64,000 nucleotides of DNA, taken from RGIG6353 sp045660745. Lineage in GTDB: Bacteria > Bacillota > Clostridia > Oscillospirales > SIG627. Where the stretch lies: positions 29,742-93,741 of the forward strand of contig JAZREJ010000022.1 of the NCBI GenBank assembly GCA_045660745.1, written 5' to 3'. Position 1 is the first letter of the stretch, and every line of letters begins with the position of its first letter. Below, in pieces: positions 43,619 through 52,179 of this stretch. The notes under the pieces were generated by a model that worked only from the letters and a program-made list of their open reading frames with translations, was not told the origin of the DNA and did no database searches. Both the position numbers and the translations under genes were made by a program.

Positions 43619-44371
43619 TTAAGCCTGGTTGAGCGGACCGAGTACTCTTCCGCCGTCTACCACAATATTTTGTCCCGTAATATAATTGTTTTCGGCAAGG
43701 AACATTGCGGTATCGGCAATCTCAGAGGGCTCGCCCGCATATCCCTTATCGCCCATAAAGGTCATTCCCGTCCACTTAGCGCCGTCACGCTGAATCGCAC
43801 CGGGAGAGATGCAGTTGACACAGATATTGTACTTGCCTACCTCCATGGCAAGCGCCCTTGCCATACCGATAAGAGCCGCCTTTGCCGCAGAGTAGTCAAC
43901 TCTGTAGGTTATACCGCAAACAGCGGCAATGCTTGACATATTGATTATCTTTCCGTAGCGGTTTTCAATCATAGAGGGAAGCACCGCCTGAGCGCAGTTC
44001 ATACTGCCCTTGATGTTAACGTCAAGCACGAAATCGAGCGTTTCAGGCTCTGCATCTACAAAGTGTGTAAGCTTTCCGATAAGCCCCGCACTTCCGCCCG
44101 CATTGTTGATAAGCACGTCAATCTTACCGAATTTTTCAAGTGCCTTTTCAACTCCTGCGAAAATCTTCTCACGGTCTCTCACATCACAGACAAGAGAGGT
44201 CGCTCCGACTCCGAGTGCCTCGCATTCCTTCACAACGCTCTCGGCATTCTCAAGGTTTATGTCGCAAACGATGACGTTTGCACCTTCCCTTGCAAAGGAA
44301 AGTGCTATCTCACGTCCGATGTTTTTTCCTGCTCCCGTTACCATAACGGTGCGATTTTCAAATCTTTTCAT
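43619..44371 (-). CDS. Short-chain dehydrogenase/reductase (SDR A)
   Basis: 250 residues: TGAGKNIGREIA loop, NNAGG, SSIAAVCGITYRVDYSAAK catalytic region, and a C-terminal TGQNIVVDGG. Similar to but clearly distinct from SDR B, so two successive steps on related intermediates are likely. Four-base overlap with the upstream Gfo gene. Confidence 0.88.
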   Translation of the reverse strand: MKRFENRTVMVTGAGKNIGREIALSFAREGANVIVCDINLENAESVVKECEALGVGATSLVCDVRDREKIFAGVEKALEKFGKIDVLINNAGGSAGLIGKLTHFVDAEPETLDFVLDVNIKGSMNCAQAVLPSMIENRYGKIINMSSIAAVCGITYRVDYSAAKAALIGMARALAMEVGKYNICVNCISPGAIQRDGAKWTGMTFMGDKGYAGEPSEIADTAMFLAENNYITGQNIVVDGGRVLGPLNQA

Positions 44372-45360
44372 ATCTTTTCTCCTATTGCACGAAGTATACT
44401 TTTATGTACTGCAAGGTCATGAGCATAAAGCCTTTCGTCCTTTTTATTGCCTGTTACAAGGTCATAAAACTCACGCATCATTTCGTCGTAGCGCTTACGG
44501 GACGGCATATCGGGAACGTCTATTTTTCGTTTTATGTTTTTATATGCGTTATCGGCAAAATCAACGCTTGAAAAATACATTTCAACGTTAAGCTCAATCG
44601 GTTTTATCTCAACGGTGCCAAGGCTTCCCATGACCGCCATGCGTCTCATCCCCCATCCGTTTACCTCGACCGAGCTGTTCGTAATCTTTGCAAACGCCTT
44701 ATCGTATTCAAGGAGCGCAAAGCAGTTGTCATCAGCCTCAACTCCTTGAAATCTGCTCTGCTTTATAAAGGAATGGACCGACATCGGCTCACCTAGAATC
44801 AGATGTGCAAGGTCGATTAGGTGACTGCCGAAGATGTACATACTTCCGCCCTTGAAATGCTTCAGCCACTCGCGGTATTCCTTTGAGTGATAGGTGCTCA
44901 TCTCAAGGTCTACCTGGTAAATTTCACCGAGCTTTCCGTCGCGGATAAGCTCGAAGGTCTTTTTTATTGCGGGATTATGGCGGTACATATACCCCATATG
45001 CACTATAAGGTTTTTGTCCTCGGCACTCTTTAAAAGACGGGTGAATTCTTCAAGCGTGCCGCTCGCGGGCTTATCGATGTGAACGTGCTTTCCTCTGTCA
45101 ACGCAGACCTGCGCCCATTTCGTGAGATTCCACACGTCACATTCAACGCATATCGCGTCGCACCTTTCAATAAGCTCGTCAACGCCAAGTCGGGTGATTC
45201 CGTCATAGCATTCAAGTCTGCCACGCTTCCTTACCCATTCCTCGTCAGGCTCGGCATACCCCACTATATCAAAGCATTCGGGATTGTTTCTCATGCCGAG
45301 CATATGACCGTCGGCGTGATTATGTCCGATACCGAGCTGACCAATTTTTATTTTTTTCAT
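44368..45360 (-). CDS. Gfo/Idh/MocA family oxidoreductase
   Basis: 330 residues. KIGQLGIGHNHADGH replaces the usual GxGxxG turn, HIDKPASG corresponds to the EKP motif with Asp instead of Glu, and GGSMYIFGSHLIDLAHLILGEP is the C-terminal domain signature with its His. NAD-dependent sugar or inositol-type dehydrogenase. Overlaps both neighbours by 4 bases. Confidence 0.87.
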   Translation of the reverse strand: MKKIKIGQLGIGHNHADGHMLGMRNNPECFDIVGYAEPDEEWVRKRGRLECYDGITRLGVDELIERCDAICVECDVWNLTKWAQVCVDRGKHVHIDKPASGTLEEFTRLLKSAEDKNLIVHMGYMYRHNPAIKKTFELIRDGKLGEIYQVDLEMSTYHSKEYREWLKHFKGGSMYIFGSHLIDLAHLILGEPMSVHSFIKQSRFQGVEADDNCFALLEYDKAFAKITNSSVEVNGWGMRRMAVMGSLGTVEIKPIELNVEMYFSSVDFADNAYKNIKRKIDVPDMPSRKRYDEMMREFYDLVTGNKKDERLYAHDLAVHKSILRAIGEKI

Positions 45361-46178
45361 AAGGTGCCTATTTTCCTTGTCTTGTCAATGATATCACGCG
45401 CCGTCTCAAGATGAAGCTGCCCCATAGTGCTGGTCGCCTTGAAGGAGTCGACACAGAAAATCATGTGTGAGCCGAGCATAGGATTTATAATTCTTGAAAG
45501 ATCCCCCTTTGAACCGCCCACGTGGAAGGAAACAGCGGTCTTAACCTCCTTTTTGAGTGCTCTCATCGTCTTAAAAGATTCAATAAGCTCATCCTCTGTC
45601 TCGGCGAGCGTTACAAGCTTTATTACATCGGGGTTTCTCTTTTCAAGGAAAAGTGCAAGGTCTACCACCTGTTCACAGCTCATGACTCGCGCGGGATGGC
45701 ATGACAAAAGCACCTCAGCACCTCTTTCGTGCACCCATTCGATAAGCTCGCACTGCTTTGAGATCACACCCTTGTCTGTCACCACTTCGCAAGGCTCCGC
45801 GCTTGCAAAGGAATGCTCTCGGTCTCCGAGATATGCAATCTTTGATTCCGCATGAAAGGTATACCCCTGCATGTCAACACCGGCTGCACCCGCCTCGACA
45901 GCTCTCTTAAAGTATTCAACTCTCTCCTCCTCCGTAAGTCCAAGAGGCTCCCATTTTTCGTTCATATTATAATTTAGCGCAAGGATCGGAAGCGAAGAAG
46001 CTTTCACTATATCACGAAGTGCACCAACGCTTGAGTCCTCCATACAGGACATATGCAGATCTATCATATCTGCGCCATGGTAAATACAGTTTTTAATTTC
46101 TGCCAAAACTGCGTTTTTACTGTATTCTCTCACAACTCCCGCAAGAGCGGGGGGTGTAAGGTCGGATATTCTCTTCAT
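45357..46178 (-). CDS. Type I 3-dehydroquinate dehydratase-like protein
   Basis: 273 residues with the class I dehydroquinase TIM-barrel pattern. LLSCHPAR supplies the His of the SYH motif, DVIKLVTLAE supplies the Schiff-base Lys, and the C-terminus has SKGDLSRIINPMLGSHMIFC in place of the usual G..SR...GS. The N-terminal IDLHM replaces the normal E-x-R-x-D motif, so the substrate is probably not dehydroquinate itself. It opens the six-gene operon and may act as a dehydratase or lyase on its central intermediate. Confidence 0.75.
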   Translation of the reverse strand: MKRISDLTPPALAGVVREYSKNAVLAEIKNCIYHGADMIDLHMSCMEDSSVGALRDIVKASSLPILALNYNMNEKWEPLGLTEEERVEYFKRAVEAGAAGVDMQGYTFHAESKIAYLGDREHSFASAEPCEVVTDKGVISKQCELIEWVHERGAEVLLSCHPARVMSCEQVVDLALFLEKRNPDVIKLVTLAETEDELIESFKTMRALKKEVKTAVSFHVGGSKGDLSRIINPMLGSHMIFCVDSFKATSTMGQLHLETARDIIDKTRKIGTL

Positions 46179-46195
46179 ACTATCACCTCACGCCT

Positions 46196-46224
46196 ATTAT
46201 TTCATATATATCCGCTTTTGTAAA
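46196..46224 (-). promoter_or_regulatory. Promoter of the six-gene oxidoreductase operon
   Basis: Minus strand TTTACA (46224-46219), 17-base spacer, AATAAT (46201-46196), with an operator half-site beginning 7 bases upstream of the -35. Confidence 0.6.
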
Positions 46225-46231
46225 TATCACT

Positions 46232-46256
46232 TTTGATACTTTTATCAAATTTGATA
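46232..46256. promoter_or_regulatory. Operator array of TTTGATA half-sites
   Basis: TTTGATA (46232-46238), its inverse TATCAAA (46243-46249) and TTTGATA again (46250-46256). The last two form the palindrome TATCAAATTTGATA. It lies between two divergent promoters. Confidence 0.7.
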
Positions 46257-46263
46257 TAAAGTG

Positions 46264-46292
46264 TTGACTTTTTTAAGTCAATATGATATTGT
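46264..46292 (+). promoter_or_regulatory. Promoter of the AraC gene at 46314
   Basis: TTGACT (46264-46269), 17-base spacer, TATTGT (46287-46292). The -35 lies in an inverted repeat TTGACTT-TTTT-AAGTCAA. Confidence 0.5.
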
Positions 46293-46313
46293 TTTTGCAG
46301 AGGGAGCGATTAA

Positions 46314-47069
46314 ATGAATACAAATATTTTATCAAATTTGATTATAAAAAGCGTTTTGTCTGCAACTACGATGTATACCGAAAAAAATACCAAGATGAAA
46401 AAAGTGAGTCGTGAGGGATGGGCTCTCGTCATGAAATTCGAGGGAGAGACCGTGTATACTCAAAACGACAAGAGATTTGTCTCCTCAAAAAACAGCATAA
46501 TAATTCTTCCTAAGGGCTGTGCTTACGAGTGGATATGTACCGAATCAGGACACTTCACAATAGTTGAGCTTGACTGTGATGGAGAATATCACGAAATATT
46601 TGCTCTCCCCATAAAGAATACGGAAAAGTATTTGAAGCATTTTAAAAACCTTGAATATGTCATGACCCTTAAGCCACGCGAATACAGACTTGAGGCTTTA
46701 AAGGACGTGTACTCTATAATCTTATCTCTTTTGCAAAGTCGAAACGGTTATCTTTCCTCAGATAAGACCGAAAAGATAGCACCGGTGCTTGAATATATCG
46801 CAAAAAACTACACAAAAAACGTCTCAAACGAAACCCTTGCCTCACTCACCGGTATATCCTGCGTATATTTCCGAAAGCTTTTTACCGAAATTATGGGTGA
46901 GTCTCCTATCGCATATATGCACGCGCTGAGAATAAAAAAAGCGTGTGAAATGCTCAAAAGTGACCATGGAACGATTTCCGACATCGCTTTTTCTCTCGGA
47001 TACTCAAGCATCTACGACTTTTCACGCGACTTCAAAAAGCACACGGGAACCTCACCCTCAAAATACTAA
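46314..47069 (+). CDS. AraC-family transcriptional regulator
   Basis: 251 residues: a cupin-like N-terminal half (IIILPKGCAYEW) and two C-terminal HTH units (NVSNETLASLTGISCVYFRKLF, then a GYSSIYDFSRDFKKHTGTSPSKY end). GAGGGAG precedes the ATG. Divergent from the six-gene oxidoreductase operon. The palindrome ATCAAATTTGAT recurs inside codons 6-10 (46331-46342), which suggests autoregulation. Confidence 0.9.
   Translation: MNTNILSNLIIKSVLSATTMYTEKNTKMKKVSREGWALVMKFEGETVYTQNDKRFVSSKNSIIILPKGCAYEWICTESGHFTIVELDCDGEYHEIFALPIKNTEKYLKHFKNLEYVMTLKPREYRLEALKDVYSIILSLLQSRNGYLSSDKTEKIAPVLEYIAKNYTKNVSNETLASLTGISCVYFRKLFTEIMGESPIAYMHALRIKKACEMLKSDHGTISDIAFSLGYSSIYDFSRDFKKHTGTSPSKY
46331..46342. promoter_or_regulatory. 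Second copy of the ATCAAATTTGAT palindrome, inside the AraC gene
   Basis: Identical to the 12-base palindrome at 46244-46255, 87 bases downstream; the shared block with flank is TTTTATCAAATTTGAT. Confidence 0.65.
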
Positions 47070-47094
47070 AAGGTTGCAGTTATCTGCAACCTTT
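47067..47094. terminator. Bidirectional terminator
   Basis: AAAAGGTTGCAG / CTGCAACCTTTT with a TTAT loop between convergent AraC and nagA. Confidence 0.9.
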
Positions 47095-47097
47095 TTG

Positions 47098-48270
47098 TTA
47101 CTTTTTATAAACCGTATTACCGCCAACGACCGTCATTTCAACATTGATATCATCATCAAAGAGTACAAGGTCGGCTCTCTTTCCTATTTCAAGAGTTCCT
47201 ATCTCATTCTCCATATTAATAAGTCTTGCGGGGGTTTCTGTCATCATCCTGACCGCGTCCGTAATGGAAACGCCTACCGTCTTATACATTGTGCGCACAA
47301 GTCGGTCTGTTGTACAAACGCTTCCTGCAAACGCCGTGCGGTCGGGTAGCTTTGCAACTCCACCCTCAATAATACAGTGAAGACCTGTATCGCGGTTTCC
47401 GAGCACAGTGTCTCCGTCGGGCATTCCTGCACCTCTCATGGAGTCGGTTACAAGCGCTATGTTGTTTGCGCCCTTGAACTTATATATCATGAGAAGAAGC
47501 TCACGGGGAAGATGATGTCCGTCGGCAATCACCTCAACTCGCATTCCGTCGATAACATATCCGCTTTCGATAACACCGAGCTTTCGGTAGCCGTCAACAC
47601 GCGTGATGGTGGACATTCCGCTGTAAAAGTGTGTCAAAAGGTCAGCGCCCGAATTAAAGGCTCTCTCAACGTCCGCATACACCGCATTCGAGTGTCCGAT
47701 TGAAGGGAGTATTCCGTTTTTTCTGAGATATGCGGAAAACTCCTCCGCGCCCTCAAGCTCAGGAGCAAAGGTCCAACGGATTATACAGCCGTTTGCCGCA
47801 TTTGTGATATACTCATAATCCTCACGCTTCGGCGCTCTTATATATCTTGGGTCCTGTGCACCCGCCTGCGCCGCCGAAAGATAAGGGCCCTCCATGTGGA
47901 TTCCCACAAGACGCGCTCCTTCCTCGCTCTTTTTAGCCTCGATAAAGCTTTCAAAGGAGGCGATAACGTCCTCGACCGGGCCTGTTGTTATGGTGGGCAC
48001 GAGAGTGGTGGTGCCGTGCTGTGCGTGAAGCTTTGCGGGAATTGTAAAGGAGTCAACTCCTCCGTCGTTGAAGTCGGCGTCTCCGCCGCCGTGACAGTGG
48101 ATATCGACAAACCCAGCCGAAAGATACTTTCCGCAGGCATCGATGCCATCAAGATTCTTGGGCTTTCCCTCTCCTACCGAGGTGATAATTCCGTCCTCGT
48201 AAATAAGATATCCGTTTTCAAGAATTCTGTCGGGCAGAATAACTCTTGCATTATAAATCATATTTTTCAT
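47098..48270 (-). CDS. nagA: N-acetylglucosamine-6-phosphate deacetylase
   Basis: 390-residue amidohydrolase. GFVDIHCHGGGDADFNDG carries metal ligands, GIHMEGPYLS the Glu, and IGHSNA, TDSMRGAGMPDG and NPA-like ETPARLINM follow. Removes acetate from GlcNAc-6-P before NagB. Last gene of the Gfo-nagB-esterase-nagA operon; two bases after the esterase stop. Confidence 0.94.
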   Translation of the reverse strand: MKNMIYNARVILPDRILENGYLIYEDGIITSVGEGKPKNLDGIDACGKYLSAGFVDIHCHGGGDADFNDGGVDSFTIPAKLHAQHGTTTLVPTITTGPVEDVIASFESFIEAKKSEEGARLVGIHMEGPYLSAAQAGAQDPRYIRAPKREDYEYITNAANGCIIRWTFAPELEGAEEFSAYLRKNGILPSIGHSNAVYADVERAFNSGADLLTHFYSGMSTITRVDGYRKLGVIESGYVIDGMRVEVIADGHHLPRELLLMIYKFKGANNIALVTDSMRGAGMPDGDTVLGNRDTGLHCIIEGGVAKLPDRTAFAGSVCTTDRLVRTMYKTVGVSITDAVRMMTETPARLINMENEIGTLEIGKRADLVLFDDDINVEMTVVGGNTVYKK

Positions 48271-48272
48271 TT

Positions 48273-50135
48273 TTATTCTCCCAAAAGATGAATAAGATCG
48301 GGAACGGTCACAAGGTTTACATCCTTTTCGGAATATAGCTTATCGCTTACAATGTCTCTTACCGAAACGGGATCCTTGCGAATGAAGTGTGCCTTGCACC
48401 CTACCCTTTCAAGTATATCCGCAAATATGCAGAATTTACCTTCAGTATATAGCAAAACACTCTCTGAGTCAAGCTCTTTTTCAGCCATTTCAATACTCTT
48501 TATGATATCGAAGCTAACAAATGCGCCCATGCTGTCGCCAAGGAATAAAAGCTCCTTTGCAAGTCTTACGGGGGTGTCGAAGCTTCCGATATTGTAAAGG
48601 CAGGCGCGCGGTGTACACTTACCAACGCCCGTGACATCAACAACAAGCACGCGACTTTTTTCAAGCACGGTGCGTCGAATGAATTCCTCGTGAGCGGTGA
48701 TGGCATTTGTTCCGTCCTCCCAAAGGCAGAGCGTTACAGGGCGGATATCCTCACCGTCCTTTGAAAAGAGTACTCCGTAACAAGGAATATCCTTTTGGGT
48801 AAACCACATTATACTACTTGCCTGAATAGTGTCCGAAGTGTATTCGGCAAGAAATCTTACGTTTGGAGAGACAGGGATTCTTTCAAAATTGATTTTTTCA
48901 AGAAGCCTCTTCGTCGTATTCTCTGAACGGGATTTTTTTTCATATTTAACGTTTTCATCAAACACAAGAGGAGCATCGGGATAAAGCTCGCTTATATTGC
49001 CGGATTTTGATACGTAAAGCTTTGAAAAGTCTTCAAAGTATCCGCTGTTTTCCGCTTTGACCTTCTTTCCCGCAAGCACCTCAGCAAAAAACTCTGCCGC
49101 CGTTCTTGCAAGAGCATCTGTATAAGAATGTCTTGAATCGTCCCACGCAATGCGAAAAAGATCCTCCTTGCCGTAAAGCGAGTAAAAGGCTTTAACCCTT
49201 TCATAGACATCAAGGGTTCCCTCGGCGCAGAAAAAGTCACTCTTCACTGCGAGTATAAGATAAGGCTTCGGACAAAATGCGGCTACAAGCTCATGATGGT
49301 CAAAGAGGTCGCGGGTAACGCCCTCCCACACCTGCTCGGCATCCTGAGTGCTGCCTGCGTTGAAATATTCCCGCCGGGAGGTTATAAAGGTACCGGGTGC
49401 ACTTGCCTTTATTCTGTCATCGACAAGAGATATAACAGCAGTTGTTGTACCGCCTCCCGAATTACCCGTTGCACCTATTTTATCGGCATCTATCTCAGGG
49501 CGAGTTTCAATATAGTCAAGAGCGCGCATTGCATCCGAAATAAAATATTTCAAAACGTTTGAGCCTGTCATAAGGCATTGACGACCTACCCTCTCATGCT
49601 CATAGCAAGGAGAATCTATCACAGGATATATTTCGGGATAGCTGTTACGCTCGCCCTGACCGATGTGGTCGATGAAGAATACAGCAATCCCCGCCTTCGC
49701 TATTGTTCGGCATACCGATTGATAACGGGGAGTAAATCTTCCGCTTGCGTTATGTCCGCCCTGGAAAAGCACCACAGGTATTTTCCCGTCTCTCTTCTCG
49801 GGGAGATAGAGATTTGCCGGCACGTATACACCGGGACGCGACTGAAATACGACGTTTTCAATTATAAGTCCCTCATCGTGCGTGATTCCAACCGTCTTGG
49901 CATTTAAGGGAAGTTTTTTATCATAGGGAATATTTCCGACACTCTTTAAAAAGCTTTTCAAGGCACGTGCGCGGTATTTTTCAAACGCTTCGGGAGTTTT
50001 CACTCTGCCGCGTGTCTTATCCGCTCTATCAAACGCTTTATCGCTTCTTCTAAGAACGTGAAGAAAAAGCTTATCGTCAACTGCGTAAAAATTATCCGTC
50101 GGTGTATATCCCTGTATTTTTTCAAAATCCATCAT
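48273..50135 (-). CDS. Large alpha/beta hydrolase (acetyl-esterase-like)
   Basis: 620 residues. The first hydrolase domain has VPANLYLP, GGHNASG, the nucleophile elbow GATGNSGGGTTT near residue 225, and a late DDSRHSY with the His. A second half of about 250 residues has GDSMGAFVSF-like alpha/beta features and may be a degenerate second hydrolase. No signal peptide. It probably removes acyl groups from sugars before the NagA/NagB steps; substrate unknown. Confidence 0.8.
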   Translation of the reverse strand: MMDFEKIQGYTPTDNFYAVDDKLFLHVLRRSDKAFDRADKTRGRVKTPEAFEKYRARALKSFLKSVGNIPYDKKLPLNAKTVGITHDEGLIIENVVFQSRPGVYVPANLYLPEKRDGKIPVVLFQGGHNASGRFTPRYQSVCRTIAKAGIAVFFIDHIGQGERNSYPEIYPVIDSPCYEHERVGRQCLMTGSNVLKYFISDAMRALDYIETRPEIDADKIGATGNSGGGTTTAVISLVDDRIKASAPGTFITSRREYFNAGSTQDAEQVWEGVTRDLFDHHELVAAFCPKPYLILAVKSDFFCAEGTLDVYERVKAFYSLYGKEDLFRIAWDDSRHSYTDALARTAAEFFAEVLAGKKVKAENSGYFEDFSKLYVSKSGNISELYPDAPLVFDENVKYEKKSRSENTTKRLLEKINFERIPVSPNVRFLAEYTSDTIQASSIMWFTQKDIPCYGVLFSKDGEDIRPVTLCLWEDGTNAITAHEEFIRRTVLEKSRVLVVDVTGVGKCTPRACLYNIGSFDTPVRLAKELLFLGDSMGAFVSFDIIKSIEMAEKELDSESVLLYTEGKFCIFADILERVGCKAHFIRKDPVSVRDIVSDKLYSEKDVNLVTVPDLIHLLGE

Positions 50136-50138
50136 AGC

Positions 50139-50873
50139 TTAAAACTTCAATATTTCGGAAGCACTGTCGCTGTCGAGATAAAGGATAAAGTCGGAGTGCT
50201 CCTTAAGAAGGGTTGCGGGAATGGTATTGGTAGTCTCTTTTGCAAAAAGCGTATTCTTTACAGCCTCTGCCTTAACGCCATATGGTACACAGGATATGAT
50301 GCGGCGGCAAAGCATTATCTGATGGCATGTCATGGAAACAGCCTGCTTCGGAACGTCATCAATTGTAGCAAACCATCCCTCGCCCATCTGCTGCTGCTTG
50401 CAACGCTCGTTGAGATCAACAACGATATACGCTTCCTTGGTATCGAAGTTTGCGGGCGGGTCATTGAATGCGATGTGTCCGTTCTCTCCTATTCCGATGA
50501 GCCCGATATCAATAGGCTCACGTCTTATCTCCTCGGTAAGCTTTGCAATGCCTTCGACGGTTCCGTCAACGAAATGAGCCGCCTTAAGCTTTCCCACCTT
50601 CGCTACAAATCGCTCCTTCAAATACTTTCTGAAGCTTGCAACGTGACTTTCGGGAAGGTCTACGTACTCGTCAAGATGGAACATCTCAACACACTCCCAA
50701 TTTATTCCCGGCTCCTCAACAAGTGCCTTGAGTGTATCAAACTGCGATGCTCCTGTTGAAAGCGCGATTCTTGCGCTGCCCTTTTCTGCGATTATAGCAC
50801 GAAGAAGGTTTGCCACGTGCTTTGCGGCGCTTTTTCCGAGCTCCTCGCTTGTTTTACAAATTCTGATTTCCAT
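50139..50873 (-). CDS. nagB: Glucosamine-6-phosphate deaminase
   Basis: 244 residues. ALSTGASQFDTLKAL, EMFHLDEYVDL and GIGENGHIAFNDPP are the NagB catalytic stretches (the Asp-Glu-His set). Converts GlcN-6-P to fructose-6-P and ammonia. GGAG precedes the ATG. Paired with nagA across the esterase gene. Confidence 0.94.
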   Translation of the reverse strand: MEIRICKTSEELGKSAAKHVANLLRAIIAEKGSARIALSTGASQFDTLKALVEEPGINWECVEMFHLDEYVDLPESHVASFRKYLKERFVAKVGKLKAAHFVDGTVEGIAKLTEEIRREPIDIGLIGIGENGHIAFNDPPANFDTKEAYIVVDLNERCKQQQMGEGWFATIDDVPKQAVSMTCHQIMLCRRIISCVPYGVKAEAVKNTLFAKETTNTIPATLLKEHSDFILYLDSDSASEILKF

Positions 50874-50886
50874 AATATTTTCTCCT

Positions 50887-52113
50887 TTATTTATAAAATT
50901 CGTCCAGTCTTACCTGTCTGTTTTCTGCCATTGAAAGATTTGCCGCCATACCAATGCCGATAGACATCATACCTGCTCTCAGGTCTGCCATCTGACAAAG
51001 CGGGTCGGAGTCATAGCCTCTGAAAAGATTCTTGAGAAGAAGCGCATCGCTTCCTCCGTGACCGCCAGTGCCCTCCTTAGGAAGAAGCACCGTTATCTCC
51101 TCTCCGAGGCGGTTGTATATCTTGAGGCTTGCTCGGTCGGATATCTCGCTGTAATCAGCCGATTGCACCCAATACTTTGAAAATTCAAGTCTGCCCTCGG
51201 TGCCGTTGATTATCATATTGCATCCCTCAAGAGGCGAGTGTGCCGTGAGCGAATAGCTCATGACCGCACCCTTTTTATATTTTACGTTTACCGAAACGCT
51301 ATCCTCAATATCAATGTCGGGAGAGAAAACGCATCCGTCACGCAAATATCCGTCAACATCCTCACAGTCGAAATAAAATTTCTTGAACGTTGGGCTTTCC
51401 TCGATATCTATGTAATATTTACATTCTTTGGCATAAGGACATCCGTGACAGCGCTCACTTCTCTTATCGGTAACAGGACCGTAAAAGCGGCGTGTGCCGA
51501 ACGCGTTTACGCTTTCGGGCTCGTCATCAAGGAACCAGTTTGCCAGATCGAAATGATGCGTGGATTTATGCACCATGAGTGAGCCTGAATTCTTTTTCTG
51601 TCTGTGCCAGCGTCTGAAATAATCGGCACCGTGTGCTGTATCAAGCATCCACTGATAATGAACACTTAGCACATCTCCTATTGCGCCCGAGGATACTATC
51701 TCCTTAACACGCTTGAAGGGAGCATTGAATCTCAAATTAAAGGTAACTGTTACCTTCTTACCCGTCTCCTCCTCTGCCTTCTTGATAGCAAGTGCTTTTT
51801 CAAAGGTTGTAGTCAGCGGTTTTTCGGATATTACGTCACAGCCGGCATAAAGCGCCTTTATCGTGTAAACGTCATGATAAGCATCAACCGTTGTAACTAT
51901 AACTGTATCGGGCTTTGTTTCCTCAAGCATTTTATCAAACGAATCAAACACGGGTATCTTCTTCCCCGCATATTCGCTGACAAGCTCTGCTCTTTTATAA
52001 TTTATATCATAAACACCGCAAAGCTCGGCACAATCGCCAAAATTCTTTACCATAGGCACCGCATAAGAAAGAATGCCTCTCGTTCCGCAACCCGCAATAA
52101 CGTATTTCTTCAT
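50887..52113 (-). CDS. Gfo/Idh/MocA family oxidoreductase (amino-sugar operon)
   Basis: 408 residues: Rossmann turn IAGCGTRG, the EKP motif (SEKPLTT), LRFNAPFKR and a CHGCPYAKECKYY Cys cluster near 235 unusual for the family, possibly a metal or structural site. Start at the ATG at 52113, five bases after AGGAGGG. First gene of the operon with nagB. Confidence 0.87.
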   Translation of the reverse strand: MKKYVIAGCGTRGILSYAVPMVKNFGDCAELCGVYDINYKRAELVSEYAGKKIPVFDSFDKMLEETKPDTVIVTTVDAYHDVYTIKALYAGCDVISEKPLTTTFEKALAIKKAEEETGKKVTVTFNLRFNAPFKRVKEIVSSGAIGDVLSVHYQWMLDTAHGADYFRRWHRQKKNSGSLMVHKSTHHFDLANWFLDDEPESVNAFGTRRFYGPVTDKRSERCHGCPYAKECKYYIDIEESPTFKKFYFDCEDVDGYLRDGCVFSPDIDIEDSVSVNVKYKKGAVMSYSLTAHSPLEGCNMIINGTEGRLEFSKYWVQSADYSEISDRASLKIYNRLGEEITVLLPKEGTGGHGGSDALLLKNLFRGYDSDPLCQMADLRAGMMSIGIGMAANLSMAENRQVRLDEFYK

Positions 52114-52150
52114 TTTTCCCTCCTGTATTCCAAAACATATTGACAAGTTC

Positions 52151-52179
52151 ATTATATTGTGATAATATCGAATTGTAAA
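52151..52179 (-). promoter_or_regulatory. Promoter of the Gfo-nagB operon
   Basis: Minus strand TTTACA (52179-52174), 17-base spacer, TATAAT (52156-52151). Confidence 0.82.

Noticed and set aside
50058..50759. 233-codon plus-strand frame opposite nagB
   Set aside because: Antisense to nagB, whose catalytic motifs are intact.
52140..52168. Plus-strand promoter TTGACA-17-TAATAT for the AraC gene at 52310
   Set aside because: The -10 is poor and the region is occupied by a much better minus-strand promoter (52179-52151); a 140-base leader would be needed.
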